From NCBI GenBank assembly GCA_947475475.1, contig CANJOG010000033.1:1-11278 (forward strand): DNA of 11,278 nt. Reading direction: 5' to 3'. Below, piece after piece: positions 1-7,996 of this stretch. The number at the start of each line of letters is the position of its first letter. Within the stretch, counting starts at the first letter, position 1. The DNA comes from Acetobacteraceae bacterium (lineage in GTDB: Bacteria; Pseudomonadota; Alphaproteobacteria; Acetobacterales; Acetobacteraceae). The notes below the pieces were generated by a model. It saw only the letters and a program-made list of their open reading frames with translations, searched no databases and was not told where the DNA came from. The translations under genes were made by a program, and so were the position numbers.

Positions 1-2010
1 ATTTTCCGTTCCAGGCGCTGCACGCACCGTGGCAATATGCGTGTGCGGCGCACGTTGCAGCAGCCCAGGACTCGCTACCATCGTGAAATTGATACCAAGC
101 GTTCGCCACGCCACGTCGCGCAGGCTGGCAACTTTCAGATCGATGTCACGGCCAAGCACATTCACACGAATGATATCGCCCAGACGCACATTCCAGCCGC
201 GCGCGAGATTGGCGTCGAAAGACACCAAGGGCGGTCCGGAATAATCCGCCTGCCACCACGCGCCTTCCACCAGCCTCGCACCTTCTGGCGGCACCGCAGC
301 GTATGTCAGTCCCCGATCGCCCCGCAGCGCCCAGGCCGTATCCGGTGTTGCCTGCACCTGATCAGCCGGCACGCCATTTACCGCGACGACGCGCGCCCGC
401 AGGCTGGGCACCTCGCGCAGATCGGTCGTACCCGGCACGCTGGCGACGATCTCGCGAAACTTCTCCATCTGGCTGTTCTGGATATCGACAAAGAAAAAGC
501 TCGGCGCTCGCTCGGGCAATTGCGCAAACACCTGGTGCCGCAGATTACCCTGGATCAAGGTCACTGTGCTGAGCGTCGATAATCCAATCCCCAACGACAC
601 GAGCATCAGCGCCGCGGCACTGCCAGGCCGCCAGACATTGCCGACTCCAAGCTGCAACCAGAACACACGCCCTACACGCAGGCGTGACGCCACCCGCATC
701 ATCGCCCAGCCACCCGCGCGGAACAGAAGCAGCGTCGCGATCGCGCCAATACAGAACCACAAGGCGAAGAATTTTTCCTCGGCCGTGAAGATCGTCAGCG
801 CGATCAATGCCGCGGCGATCAGCACATTCACTGCGATCAGGCCAGCTCCAGGACGATAATCGGCCTGAATCTGCATATCGCGGAACAGTGCCGCGCCAGG
901 AATACGCATACTACGGCTCAGCGGCCAGAGCGCGAAACATCCGGCCGTCAGCACACCATACAGCGCCGCATAGGCCAGCGGCGCCGGATAGATGTGCACA
1001 GCCGGAGGCACAGGCAGCGCGTCTTTCAACAAGCTCGATGCCAGAATCGGCAGCACCGCCCCCCCGATCAGCCCGATGACAATACCAACCCCAGCAAGGG
1101 CCATCACCTGGATAAACGACACCGCGAAAATCAGCCGCGAGGATGCGCCCAAGCAGCGCAGAATAGCGATACTGCGCTGTTTCGCCTCGATCCAGGCATG
1201 CGTGCCATTCGCCACGCCAATCCCGCCCACCAGCAACGATGTCAGCCCCACCAAAGTCAGAAACAAGCTTGTGCGGTCGAGAAACTGTGCAACCTGTGGC
1301 GCAGCACGCCTTGAATCCCTGATCCGCCAACCCTGACCAGGAAACGCGCTGCGCAGGGCAGCAATTTCGTCAAGCGCAGCGCGCCCATCCGGCACGACAA
1401 TGCGCACCAGATGCTCGACAATCGCTCCAGGCTGAATGAGACCAGTCGCCGGCAAATCAGCCGCCACAATCAGCGCGCGCGGCCCGAAAATCGAGGGCGT
1501 CGCAACACGGTCCGGTTCCTCCGTGATGAATCCGGCAACCGTCAGCGTCGCACTGCCAAGCCGCACCACACTGCCGCGCTTCAGACCAAGCCGCTCGCCC
1601 ACCAGCGGCTCGACCACAATCGAGCCCGCCACCAATTCCAGCTTCTGATCGAACCCCGCACGCCCGACCAGTGGCCAGGCACCATCGACCGATTTCAATT
1701 CCACCAGCGCCCGCTCGCCCGACTCCGCGATCAGCATGGACCGCATGGTGACGATTTCAGACACCCTGTCGCCGCGCCCTCGCAACCATTCCAGCAATGC
1801 CGGCGGAGTCGCCTCGGCCCCCGTCTGCACCTCGATATCGCCACCGAGAATGCGGCTGCCGTCTTCCGCCAACCCCCGCGACACGCCAGCGCGCAGGCTG
1901 CCAACAGCAGCAATCGCCATCACCCCGAGTGCGAGACACGCGAGCACAATGCGCAACCCGCGCACACCAAGCCGCAATTCGCGCCTGGCCAGCCTGAAGG
2001 CGAGCATCAT
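1..2010 (-). CDS. ybbP: YbbP-like ABC transporter permease (FtsX/MacB family), 3' end beyond window
   Basis: The minus-strand frame from ATG at 2010 stays open for 670 codons to the window edge with no stop. The product has an N-terminal membrane helix (about 20-38), a roughly 200-residue periplasmic-type domain, then helices near 248-270, 293-325, 345-368, 390-412 and 414-432, followed by the start of a second FtsX half (about 464-490) and another soluble domain. This is the layout of large duplicated FtsX permeases such as E. coli YbbP (about 800 residues), so roughly 130-180 C-terminal residues should lie outside. It should pair with the adjacent ATPase in the inner membrane. Such complexes usually drive lipoprotein or envelope-substrate handling by mechanotransmission rather than bulk transport; the substrate is unknown. 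The start overlaps the ATPase stop in an ATGA (2007-2010), indicating translational coupling; a second in-frame ATG follows directly. Confidence 0.9.
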   Translation of the reverse strand, partial: MMLAFRLARRELRLGVRGLRIVLACLALGVMAIAAVGSLRAGVSRGLAEDGSRILGGDIEVQTGAEATPPALLEWLRGRGDRVSEIVTMRSMLIAESGERALVELKSVDGAWPLVGRAGFDQKLELVAGSIVVEPLVGERLGLKRGSVVRLGSATLTVAGFITEEPDRVATPSIFGPRALIVAADLPATGLIQPGAIVEHLVRIVVPDGRAALDEIAALRSAFPGQGWRIRDSRRAAPQVAQFLDRTSLFLTLVGLTSLLVGGIGVANGTHAWIEAKQRSIAILRCLGASSRLIFAVSFIQVMALAGVGIVIGLIGGAVLPILASSLLKDALPVPPAVHIYPAPLAYAALYGVLTAGCFALWPLSRSMRIPGAALFRDMQIQADYRPGAGLIAVNVLIAAALIALTIFTAEEKFFALWFCIGAIATLLLFRAGGWAMMRVASRLRVGRVFWLQLGVGNVWRPGSAAALMLVSLGIGLSTLSTVTLIQGNLRHQVFAQLPERAPSFFFVDIQNSQMEKFREIVASVPGTTDLREVPSLRARVVAVNGVPADQVQATPDTAWALRGDRGLTYAAVPPEGARLVEGAWWQADYSGPPLVSFDANLARGWNVRLGDIIRVNVLGRDIDLKVASLRDVAWRTLGINFTMVASPGLLQRAPHTHIATVRAAPGTEN

Positions 2011-2753
2011 GCGCCGGCTATCCGCGCATCAGCGACCCGTCCATCCGCGATATGAATGATCCGTTCGCAGCGCGCCGCCAGTTCCGGATCATGCGTGATC
2101 AGCAACAACGTCGTGCCGTTGCGTTCGCGCATCTCAAACAGCAGGTCCATCACGGCGTTCCCGGTCTCCCGGTCCAGATTCCCGGTCGGCTCATCGGCCA
2201 GAAGCAGACTGGGCGACGGCGCAAACGCCCGCGCCAGTGCCACGCGCTGCTGCTCACCCCCGGAAAGCTGGCCAGGCAGATGCGTCAGCCGATGCCCGAG
2301 CCCGACAGCGCGCAGGCTCGCCTCTGCCCGCGCCATCGCATCCGCCGCGCCGGCAATCTCCATCGGCACAGCGACATTCTCCAGCGCGGTCATGCCCGCG
2401 ATGAGATGAAAGGACTGAAACACAATCCCGATCTGCTGTCGCCGCAACCGCGCCAGCGCATCCTCGGACAATCCCACCAGTTCCGCACCGCCAATCCGCA
2501 CACTGCCGGAACTCGCCGCCTCAAGACCGGCCAGCACCATCAGCAGGCTCGTCTTGCCGCTGCCCGATGGCCCGACAATGCCAACCGCCTCGCCGCGCCC
2601 GATATCGAGGTCGATCCCGCGCAGAATATTGACCGGACCCGCCGCGGAGGGCAGCGTCAGCCGCAATTCCCGCACACGGACCAACTGCTCCGTGTTGTCG
2701 CGCTGATCGATGGTCGGGGAGGGCAACACGGACGTGGGCGAGGGTTTGTGCAT
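2007..2753 (-). CDS. ybbA: YbbA-like ABC transporter ATP-binding protein
   Basis: A 248-residue ATPase of the LolD/MacB/YbbA type. Counting from the 2753 start, it has Walker A GPSGSGKTS (61-69), Q-loop glutamine (113, FQSF), signature LSGGEQQR (163-170), Walker B LLLADEP (183-189) followed by TGNLD, and the switch histidine in THD (221), so it should be catalytically competent. The alignable part begins around residue 22, and the sequence follows E. coli YbbA closely through the core. It energises the permease encoded immediately downstream (4-nt overlap). The frame is open to 2879, which would add 42 residues that overlap tesA; ATG 2753 gives a length nearer the family norm. No strong ribosome binding site precedes it. 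It is divergent from tesA, as in E. coli. Confidence 0.92.
   Translation of the reverse strand: MHKPSPTSVLPSPTIDQRDNTEQLVRVRELRLTLPSAAGPVNILRGIDLDIGRGEAVGIVGPSGSGKTSLLMVLAGLEAASSGSVRIGGAELVGLSEDALARLRRQQIGIVFQSFHLIAGMTALENVAVPMEIAGAADAMARAEASLRAVGLGHRLTHLPGQLSGGEQQRVALARAFAPSPSLLLADEPTGNLDRETGNAVMDLLFEMRERNGTTLLLITHDPELAARCERIIHIADGRVADARIAGA
2740..2744 (+). promoter_or_regulatory. Ribosome binding site deciding the tesA start
   Basis: GAGGG with a 7-nt spacer before ATG 2752. The alternative tesA start at 2782 has no purine-rich motif upstream, so this site supports the longer signal peptide that includes the twin arginines. On the other strand the same bases lie inside the first codons of ybbA. 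Confidence 0.45.
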
Positions 2754-3402
2754 GGAGGCATCATATGGGCCTCGGCGGTCGATGATCAAAGCCAGCCTGG
2801 CTCTCGCCGCCGTGATCCTCACACCACGCCTCGCCGCTGCGGCACCGTTCCGGCTGCTGATCCTGGGCGACTCCCTCACCGCCGGCTACGGCCTGCCACA
2901 ACCCGACGGATTCCAGGCGCGCCTGGCCGTCGCGCTCAAGGCGGCCGGAATCGACGTAACCTTGATCGACGCCGCCGTCTCCGGCGACACCAGCGCAGGC
3001 GGACTGGAACGTCTGGACTGGGCCCTGGCCGACGGGGCGGATGCCGCCATCGTCGAACTCGGCGCCAATGACGGACTGCGCGGCGTCGATCCCAGGACCA
3101 TGCAGGACAATCTGGCGCAAATTCTCGATCGCCTGCAGGCACGCCGGATTCGCGTGCTCCTCACCGGCATGCGCGCACCGCCCAATTTCGGCGTCGCCTA
3201 TGTCCAGGCCTATGATGCCGCCTTCGCCGCACTCTCCAAACGCGATGGCATTCTTTACGATCCGTTCTTCCTCGAAGGCGTTGCCGCCGATCCCGCGCTC
3301 AATCAATCCGACCGCTTGCATCCAAATGCCGAGGGTGTCCGCCGCATCGTCGCGCGCCTGCTCCCACTGGTGAAGCAGCTCCTGACCGCGTCCGCATCGT
3401 GA
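2752..3402 (+). CDS. tesA: TesA-like GDSL arylesterase/lysophospholipase
   Basis: An SGNH/GDSL hydrolase of the TesA type (thioesterase I / lysophospholipase L1 / arylesterase), expected to act in the periplasm on acyl esters or thioesters. From ATG 2752 (216 residues): block I ILGDSL with nucleophile Ser41, block II SGDTS with Gly78, block III GAND with Asn106, and block V DRLHP giving the catalytic Asp187-His190 pair. All four SGNH residues are present. The N-terminus is a signal peptide ending near LAAAA-PF. GAGGG at 2740-2744 lies 7 nt before ATG 2752, which favours this start. ATG 2782 would give a shorter, conventional signal peptide but has no ribosome binding site; ATG 2710 is also open but longer than expected. 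From 2752 the n-region contains RRSMIK, resembling a Tat motif. Divergent from ybbA-ybbP. Confidence 0.9.
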   Translation: MEASYGPRRSMIKASLALAAVILTPRLAAAAPFRLLILGDSLTAGYGLPQPDGFQARLAVALKAAGIDVTLIDAAVSGDTSAGGLERLDWALADGADAAIVELGANDGLRGVDPRTMQDNLAQILDRLQARRIRVLLTGMRAPPNFGVAYVQAYDAAFAALSKRDGILYDPFFLEGVAADPALNQSDRLHPNAEGVRRIVARLLPLVKQLLTASAS

Positions 3403-3451
3403 GAAAATCACGCGCACCACACAAGAAGAATCGCCACAATCGGAGGAACGC

Positions 3452-4447
3452 ATGAAACTCGGCACCATCTGGCTCTGGGGCAATAGCCGCGCCGATTTCG
3501 AAGCCAATATGGCGATGGCGGACGGCCTCGGCTCCGACGTCATCGGCATCGGCGACGTGCCGCCTGGCTATCACGACCCCTATCTCTCCCTCGGCCTGGC
3601 CGCGCAACACGTGCGCCGCGCCACGCTCGGCCCGATGATCACCGCACCGCAACTGCGCCATCCCGTCGCCAATGTCACCGCCATGTCGGCCTTGCACGAA
3701 CTCACCGATGGCCGCGCCATTCTCGGTCTTGGCGCCGGTGACAGCATCGTCTTCGGCCTCGGCCGCCCGCAGCCCAAGCAGGACTTCATCCGCGACTACA
3801 TTTTCACCATCCGCCGCATGTTCGCCGGCGAGGAAGTGAGCTGGGAGGGCGGCACCATCAAGCCGATGCGCTACGTCCATCGCGTGCCGGTCTATTACTC
3901 AGCCCATGGCCCCAAGGCGATGCGCGTCGCCGGCGCGGCCGCGGATGGCGCCATCCTCATGATCGGCCAGAAAATCGAGGAAGTCCGCAAATCGATCGCC
4001 ATCGTACGCGACGCCGCGCGCGAGGCTGGGCGCGATCCGGCCGAAGTCACTATCTGGGCCCATTCCTTCGTCTCCATCGCCGATACACGCACCGAAGCAC
4101 TGCGCGCCATCTCCTCCCTGCTCGCCGTGAAGGGCCCGATCCTCGCCAAGCAGCCGAACGGCATGTCCCTGGTGCCGCCGCATCTCGCCAGCGCCATGCA
4201 GGACCTTCAGCAACGCTACGATTTCCGCGACCACGGCCTCGCCACCGGCAAGAACGGCCCGCTGGCGGAAAGTCTCGGCCTGCTCGAATTTCTCTCCGGC
4301 TTCAACACGATTGCCGGATCGGACGCCGAAGTCGCCGCCTATATGAAGGAACTCGAAGCCGAGGGCGTCTCGCTCCTGCTCAGCCCGATGACTGGACGCC
4401 TTGATCCAGGCGCCACCATGACGCGGCTGAAGCAGGCAATGCCATGA
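3452..4447 (+). CDS. LLM-class flavin-dependent oxidoreductase
   Basis: A 331-residue bacterial luciferase-like (TIM-barrel) oxidoreductase. The N-terminal strand MKLGTIWLWG, the LGPMITAPQLRHPVANVTAMS segment around 59-79 and GRAILGLGAGDS (about 87-98) are typical LLM core motifs; the last contributes to flavin/phosphate binding. The layout resembles the Mer-like (methylene-H4MPT reductase) branch more than luciferase itself. Whether the cofactor is FMN or F420 cannot be read from the sequence; FMN is likelier in most alphaproteobacteria. The substrate is unknown. GGAGG at 3442-3446 sits 5 nt before the ATG, so the start is firm. It lies 49 nt after tesA and 52 nt before a second LLM gene, from which it is clearly diverged, so this is not a recent tandem duplication. 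Confidence 0.88.
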   Translation: MKLGTIWLWGNSRADFEANMAMADGLGSDVIGIGDVPPGYHDPYLSLGLAAQHVRRATLGPMITAPQLRHPVANVTAMSALHELTDGRAILGLGAGDSIVFGLGRPQPKQDFIRDYIFTIRRMFAGEEVSWEGGTIKPMRYVHRVPVYYSAHGPKAMRVAGAAADGAILMIGQKIEEVRKSIAIVRDAAREAGRDPAEVTIWAHSFVSIADTRTEALRAISSLLAVKGPILAKQPNGMSLVPPHLASAMQDLQQRYDFRDHGLATGKNGPLAESLGLLEFLSGFNTIAGSDAEVAAYMKELEAEGVSLLLSPMTGRLDPGATMTRLKQAMP

Positions 4448-4487
4448 TGGCGTGCTAAGCCATCACGGAACGGCGCTCGCCGGTTCC
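4445..4487 (+). other. Two consecutive hairpins in the LLM gene junction
   Basis: The first stem pairs TGATGGC (4445-4451) with GCCATCA (4459-4465) around a 7-nt loop and includes the stop codon of the upstream gene. The second pairs GGAACGGC (4467-4474) with GCC (4479-4481) and GTTCC (4483-4487), with one bulged G at 4482 and a GCTC loop. It ends directly against the AGGAG ribosome binding site (4488-4492) of the next gene. No T-tract follows, so this is not an intrinsic terminator; an mRNA-processing or translation-modulating junction is possible. Confidence 0.5.
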
Positions 4488-4499
4488 AGGAGTTCCACG

Positions 4500-5498
<999 letters not shown>

Positions 5499-5576
5499 TT
5501 CATGTCGAGTTGGACATCCAGATTGCGGCAGTCTCCGCGCATGAGCCAACGCAAACTTTGTGGAAGTTCGGAAAAT

Positions 5577-6416
5577 TTAAGGCATTGGCGACCGTTGCAG
5601 CGAAAAATACCCCAACACCAGCACGAAACCCATCGTAAAGATCGAGACCAGGCCGAGCGACTGATAAATGTCATGCACCTGCCAGATCTGCCCAGTTGCG
5701 TCGGTCGCGATACCCGTGGGGGTAAAGACAAGATAGGCGACGAATTCGAGAAAGATCGCGGCGTAGAGTCCGAGAGCCTGCGCGTAAGTCTGACGATCAG
5801 GGCTCTCGCGCGGCGCCGCCATCCGCTGCTCCACCGCGCCATAGGCCGCAAAAATCGTCGCGACGCAAAGGAACCAGCCCAGGAAGTTCACAAACGGAAC
5901 GCCGAAATACGCGCCGCCGTCATGCCAGATCCAGCCCTGTGTGATCGTGGCGCGCGCTGGGTCCATTGAGACATCCCACATGACCATGACGAAAGATGCC
6001 GTCAGGACCATCGCCAGCAATCCGGATTTCCGGCCTTGGGCAGGGTTATTGCCGAGGAGCAGGCGCGCGATCAGCCATGAGATATAGCAGACGCCAAAAT
6101 AGGCCGGCATGATCAGCAGGGGCACAGTCCCTAGCTTTGGGCCAAGCTTGTCGGTGTAGTGGTAGTGGCCGAAGGGAAAGCCCGTCGCGATCGAGAGTGA
6201 CTCGTAGCACCATGAGATCACGCAGGTCAGGACGAAGAAGGCGCCGAGCCGCTTCCAGCCGATCTCGCGTGGGGCCTGAAGCGCCACGAAAAGAACCGGC
6301 GCGAGGACGCTGATCAAAGGGACCAGGGGGAAAAGCGGCGTGCCGACAATCAGCGGCTTGGTGGCTGAGAAAATCGCGAATATGCCGAGAATGGCCCAGA
6401 TGACGCGGTCGACCAT
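5577..6416 (-). CDS. Carotenoid biosynthesis (CruF/DUF422) family integral membrane protein
   Basis: A 279-residue protein with about eight membrane helices (near 5-24, 28-47, 57-78, 98-120, 131-150, 171-193, 211-231, 252-272). It carries hallmark motifs of the CruF family (carotenoid 1',2'-hydratase and bisanhydrobacterioruberin-hydratase relatives): YESLSIATGFPFGHYHYT (71-88), MWDVSMDP (146-153) and GGAYFGVPFVNFLGWF (167-182). CruF adds water across the terminal double bond of acyclic carotenoid ends. No other carotenoid gene lies in this window, so the substrate is open. ATG 6416 is preferred: a weak GGGG lies upstream and the operator-like palindrome stays outside the gene. ATG 6455 would add 13 residues, has no ribosome binding site and puts half the palindrome inside the coding sequence. 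Divergent from a TetR-type regulator; convergent with yhbW. Confidence 0.82.
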   Translation of the reverse strand: MVDRVIWAILGIFAIFSATKPLIVGTPLFPLVPLISVLAPVLFVALQAPREIGWKRLGAFFVLTCVISWCYESLSIATGFPFGHYHYTDKLGPKLGTVPLLIMPAYFGVCYISWLIARLLLGNNPAQGRKSGLLAMVLTASFVMVMWDVSMDPARATITQGWIWHDGGAYFGVPFVNFLGWFLCVATIFAAYGAVEQRMAAPRESPDRQTYAQALGLYAAIFLEFVAYLVFTPTGIATDATGQIWQVHDIYQSLGLVSIFTMGFVLVLGYFSLQRSPMP

Positions 6417-6445
6417 TGCTTGCCCCGACTGTGAGAACACTTTAA

Positions 6446-6480
6446 ATTGACGCATATGTCATAATGACAAGTACGTCAAT
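6446..6480. promoter_or_regulatory. Two-level palindromic operator between cruF-like gene and tetR
   Basis: A 35-bp dyad centred on base 6463. The outer arms ATTGACG (6446-6452) and CGTCAAT (6474-6480) are exact complements; the inner arms TGTCAT (6457-6462) and ATGACA (6464-6469) are exact complements around the same centre. It can also be read as two adjacent TGAC-N6-GTCA sites (6448-6461 and 6465-6478) offset by 17 bp, fitting two regulator dimers. It lies directly upstream of tetR and of the divergent membrane gene, and overlaps plausible promoter hexamers: CATAAT at 6460-6465 towards tetR, and TTGTCA (6470-6465) with ATTTAA (6447-6442) towards the membrane gene. Function is inferred from position and symmetry. 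Confidence 0.75.
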
Positions 6481-6485
6481 ACAAG

Positions 6486-7193
6486 ATGAACAGACCCGCT
6501 AAACCGACCAAAGACGATCACCGCGTCCGCGTGGCTGCCGAAAGACGGGTGAGAACGCGCGCCCAGCTCATCGATGCGGCAGTCGGCTTGATGGCGGAGA
6601 AAAGCCCCGACGCCATCTCGATCGATGATATCGTGCTTGCGGCGGGCGTGGCGCGCGGGACATTCTATAACTACTTCGTGACGTCTGCCGAGTTGGTCCG
6701 CGCCGTCGGGGCGGAATTAGCCGAAGACCTGATCATGACGGTCGACAAAGTCGTTCGCGAGCACCCAGATCCCGCACTGCGAGTCGCGATCGGAATTCGC
6801 GCCATCCTGGCTTTCGCCCAGGCGTCCCCGGTCTTGGCGGCGATCATCATGCATTCGGGCTGGCCGGTCGCGGCACCCGAACATGCGCTCCACCGTGTCG
6901 TCGCCCGTGACATCGCGCTCGGTCAGTCGTCTCACAAGTTCCGCGTCACGGCGCCGGACGTCGCCATGGCGTTGGTTGGAGGGCTGACAGTCGGTGTGAT
7001 GCCAAGCTTTGCAGCAATGGCCGCACCATCGCATCTCGCCGAAGAGGTCGCGGAGACGCTTCTTCTCGGTTTCGGCCTGACCGCACAAGAAGCGGCGCGA
7101 TTGGCGCAAGTGGACTTCGAGATGCCACTCCCGCCCCCTTGCAGCCTGTTGACGCGCCTACTCGCGTTGCCTGCACGGTCGCGACCAGCCTAG
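6486..7193 (+). CDS. TetR/AcrR-family transcriptional regulator
   Basis: A 235-residue protein with an N-terminal TetR DNA-binding domain: helix 1 TRAQLIDAAVGLMAEK (24-39), then SIDDIVLAAGVARGTFYNYF (45-64), the canonical helix-turn-helix with the usual FYNYF/FYxYF signature. The alpha-helical remainder (from about 70) would bind a ligand and dimerise; no ligand can be inferred. Length is slightly above the family norm of about 200 because of a charged N-terminal tail and a C-terminal extension rich in Pro and Arg. It probably represses itself and the divergent CruF-family gene through the palindrome at 6446-6480. There is no clear ribosome binding site (only ACAAG), so the mRNA leader may be very short. 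Its TAG stop coincides with the first bases of a repeat-like element. Confidence 0.88.
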   Translation: MNRPAKPTKDDHRVRVAAERRVRTRAQLIDAAVGLMAEKSPDAISIDDIVLAAGVARGTFYNYFVTSAELVRAVGAELAEDLIMTVDKVVREHPDPALRVAIGIRAILAFAQASPVLAAIIMHSGWPVAAPEHALHRVVARDIALGQSSHKFRVTAPDVAMALVGGLTVGVMPSFAAMAAPSHLAEEVAETLLLGFGLTAQEAARLAQVDFEMPLPPPCSLLTRLLALPARSRPA

Positions 7194-7288
7194 AGCATGA
7201 TCGCGGAAGGTAGAATCACCGCGGGCGTGAAACATACGATAAACAAAGACTTAGAGGGCATGATCGGTTCAGCCTTTAACGGTCATGC
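7191..7288. repeat. GAGCATGATC-type intergenic repeat-like element
   Basis: It begins TAGAGCATGATCGCGG at 7191 and ends in an imperfect hairpin with GCATGATCG (7258-7266) pairing with CGGTCATGC (7280-7288; one T-G wobble). GCATGATCG occurs twice in direct orientation, at 7195 and 7258. Short intergenic elements opening with TAGAGCATGATC are, from memory, scattered in many alphaproteobacterial genomes. The first three bases are the TetR stop codon. The rest of the gap up to 7389 shows no gene. Confidence 0.45.
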
Positions 7289-7389
7289 GCCCCAGGCCCC
7301 AAGCCCTGACCGCCCCGCCTGCGGTTGACGCGACAATTAAGTTTCGCGCGCACGCGTCTCAATAGTGGTCCGTCGCCCCTCGCCCGACA

Positions 7390-7716
7390 TCAGACGGCGC
7401 TGGTCGGTTCCTTGGCGATCCGGCGGCGCACCTTGATCTCCGGCAGCACCAGCGTCTTGGAATCGCGCGGCTTGCCCAACACCAGCTTGGTTTCTGACAC
7501 CTGAGCTGGTGCCGGCAGCTCGGCATGTGCCGGCTCATCGGATGCCAGTTCCGGCGCCTGGGCGGGGGCCTGGACGGTCCGCCCGTCAATGGCCTGGGCA
7601 CGCGCTTCGAAGTCGGTCGCCATCCCGAGCAGACGCAGCTTCGACGCCTCACGCTCCGTCGTCTCGGCCATCTGGCGGAATCGCGCGGCCTCGTCGCGGA
7701 GAAATTTCGGTGTCAT
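7390..7716 (-). CDS. Small conserved hypothetical protein, helical N-terminus
   Basis: A 108-residue protein. AAGGA on the minus strand (7727-7723) sits 6 nt before ATG 7716, which fixes the start; the upstream open extension to 7773 is not needed. Residues 1 to about 44 (MTPKFLRDEAARFRQMAET, then EREASKLRLLGMATDFEARA) form a charged amphipathic helical or coiled-coil region of a type I recall from many small alphaproteobacterial proteins. Residues 45-85 are rich in Ala, Pro and Glu and look disordered; the C-terminus is basic (KVRRRIAKEP). There is no signal peptide or membrane segment. I do not know a function. It lies downstream of tRNA-Gly on the same strand, separated by a terminator-like hairpin and about 190 bp. 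Confidence 0.72.
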   Translation of the reverse strand: MTPKFLRDEAARFRQMAETTEREASKLRLLGMATDFEARAQAIDGRTVQAPAQAPELASDEPAHAELPAPAQVSETKLVLGKPRDSKTLVLPEIKVRRRIAKEPTSAV

Positions 7717-7883
7717 CTTTGGTCCTTGTTCATGCGGATGGAGCGATCCCACCGCACGCAGAGTGTCATACACAGGCAGTAGAGACAGGGGGCGCTCCGA
7801 AGAGCGAATCTTGGCCGGTTTACGTTGCGGTCCATGTGTCGATCAGGCGCAGTGTGGCTTATGCCCGCGTGATCGCACTACCG

Positions 7884-7902
7884 AAAATCGTGAGGGGCAC
7901 GA
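7884..7902 (-). terminator. Short intrinsic terminator after tRNA-Gly
   Basis: On the minus strand TCGTG (7902-7898) pairs with CACGA (7892-7888) around a CCCCT loop, extended by a G-T pair, and is followed at once by TTTT (7887-7884). It begins one base after the encoded CCA of the tRNA, the usual place for a single-tRNA terminator. The stem is only 5-6 bp, so strength is uncertain. Confidence 0.5.
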
Positions 7903-7903
7903 C

Positions 7904-7978
7904 TGGAGCGGGCGAAGGGATTCGAACCCTCGACCCCAACCTTGGCAAGGTTGTGCTCTACCCCTGAGCTACGCCCGC
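7904..7978 (-). tRNA. tRNA-Gly (anticodon GCC), CCA encoded
   Basis: Full cloverleaf on the minus strand. The acceptor stem pairs GCGGGCG (7978-7972) with CGCCCGC (7914-7908), then discriminator T and an encoded CCA (7906-7904). The D arm is GCTC-AGGGGTA-GAGC. The anticodon arm is CAACC-TTGCCAA-GGTTG with GCC at 7946-7944, reading GGC and GGU. The T arm is GAGGG-TTCGAAT-CCCTT with one wobble pair. Every stem closes, so it looks functional. No integrated element is evident on either side. Confidence 0.97.
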
Positions 7979-7996
7979 GCTCCGTCGTGGGGGCGG

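Noticed and set aside
37..582. A 181-codon plus-strand frame at the left edge
   Set aside because: It lies opposite the continuous 670-codon YbbP-like frame and encodes a His/Arg/Gln-rich sequence typical of an antisense shadow.
2052..3071. A 339-codon open frame on the plus strand running antisense to ybbA and into tesA
   Set aside because: Its product is Arg/Pro/His-rich low-complexity sequence with no motif, and it lies opposite an unmistakable ABC ATPase. Long antisense frames are expected in GC-rich DNA.
2761..3549. A 262-codon minus-strand frame across tesA and the start of the first LLM gene
   Set aside because: It spans two clear genes on the other strand, has no recognisable domain and no ribosome binding site; it is a composition artefact.
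5499..5576. Bidirectional terminator between the convergent yhbW and CruF-family genes
   Set aside because: Only 4-5 bp stems (for example ATGTC/GACAT) are present and no poly-T tract is found on either strand.
7793..7806. CGCTC-CGAA-GAGCG mini-hairpin between the tRNA and the small hypothetical gene
   Set aside because: Only a 5-bp stem with no T-tract on either strand; short GC stems like this are common by chance here.
7904..7978. tRNA-Gly as an attachment site for an integrated element
   Set aside because: No integrase gene, no duplicated tRNA 3' end and no composition change adjoin it within the window.
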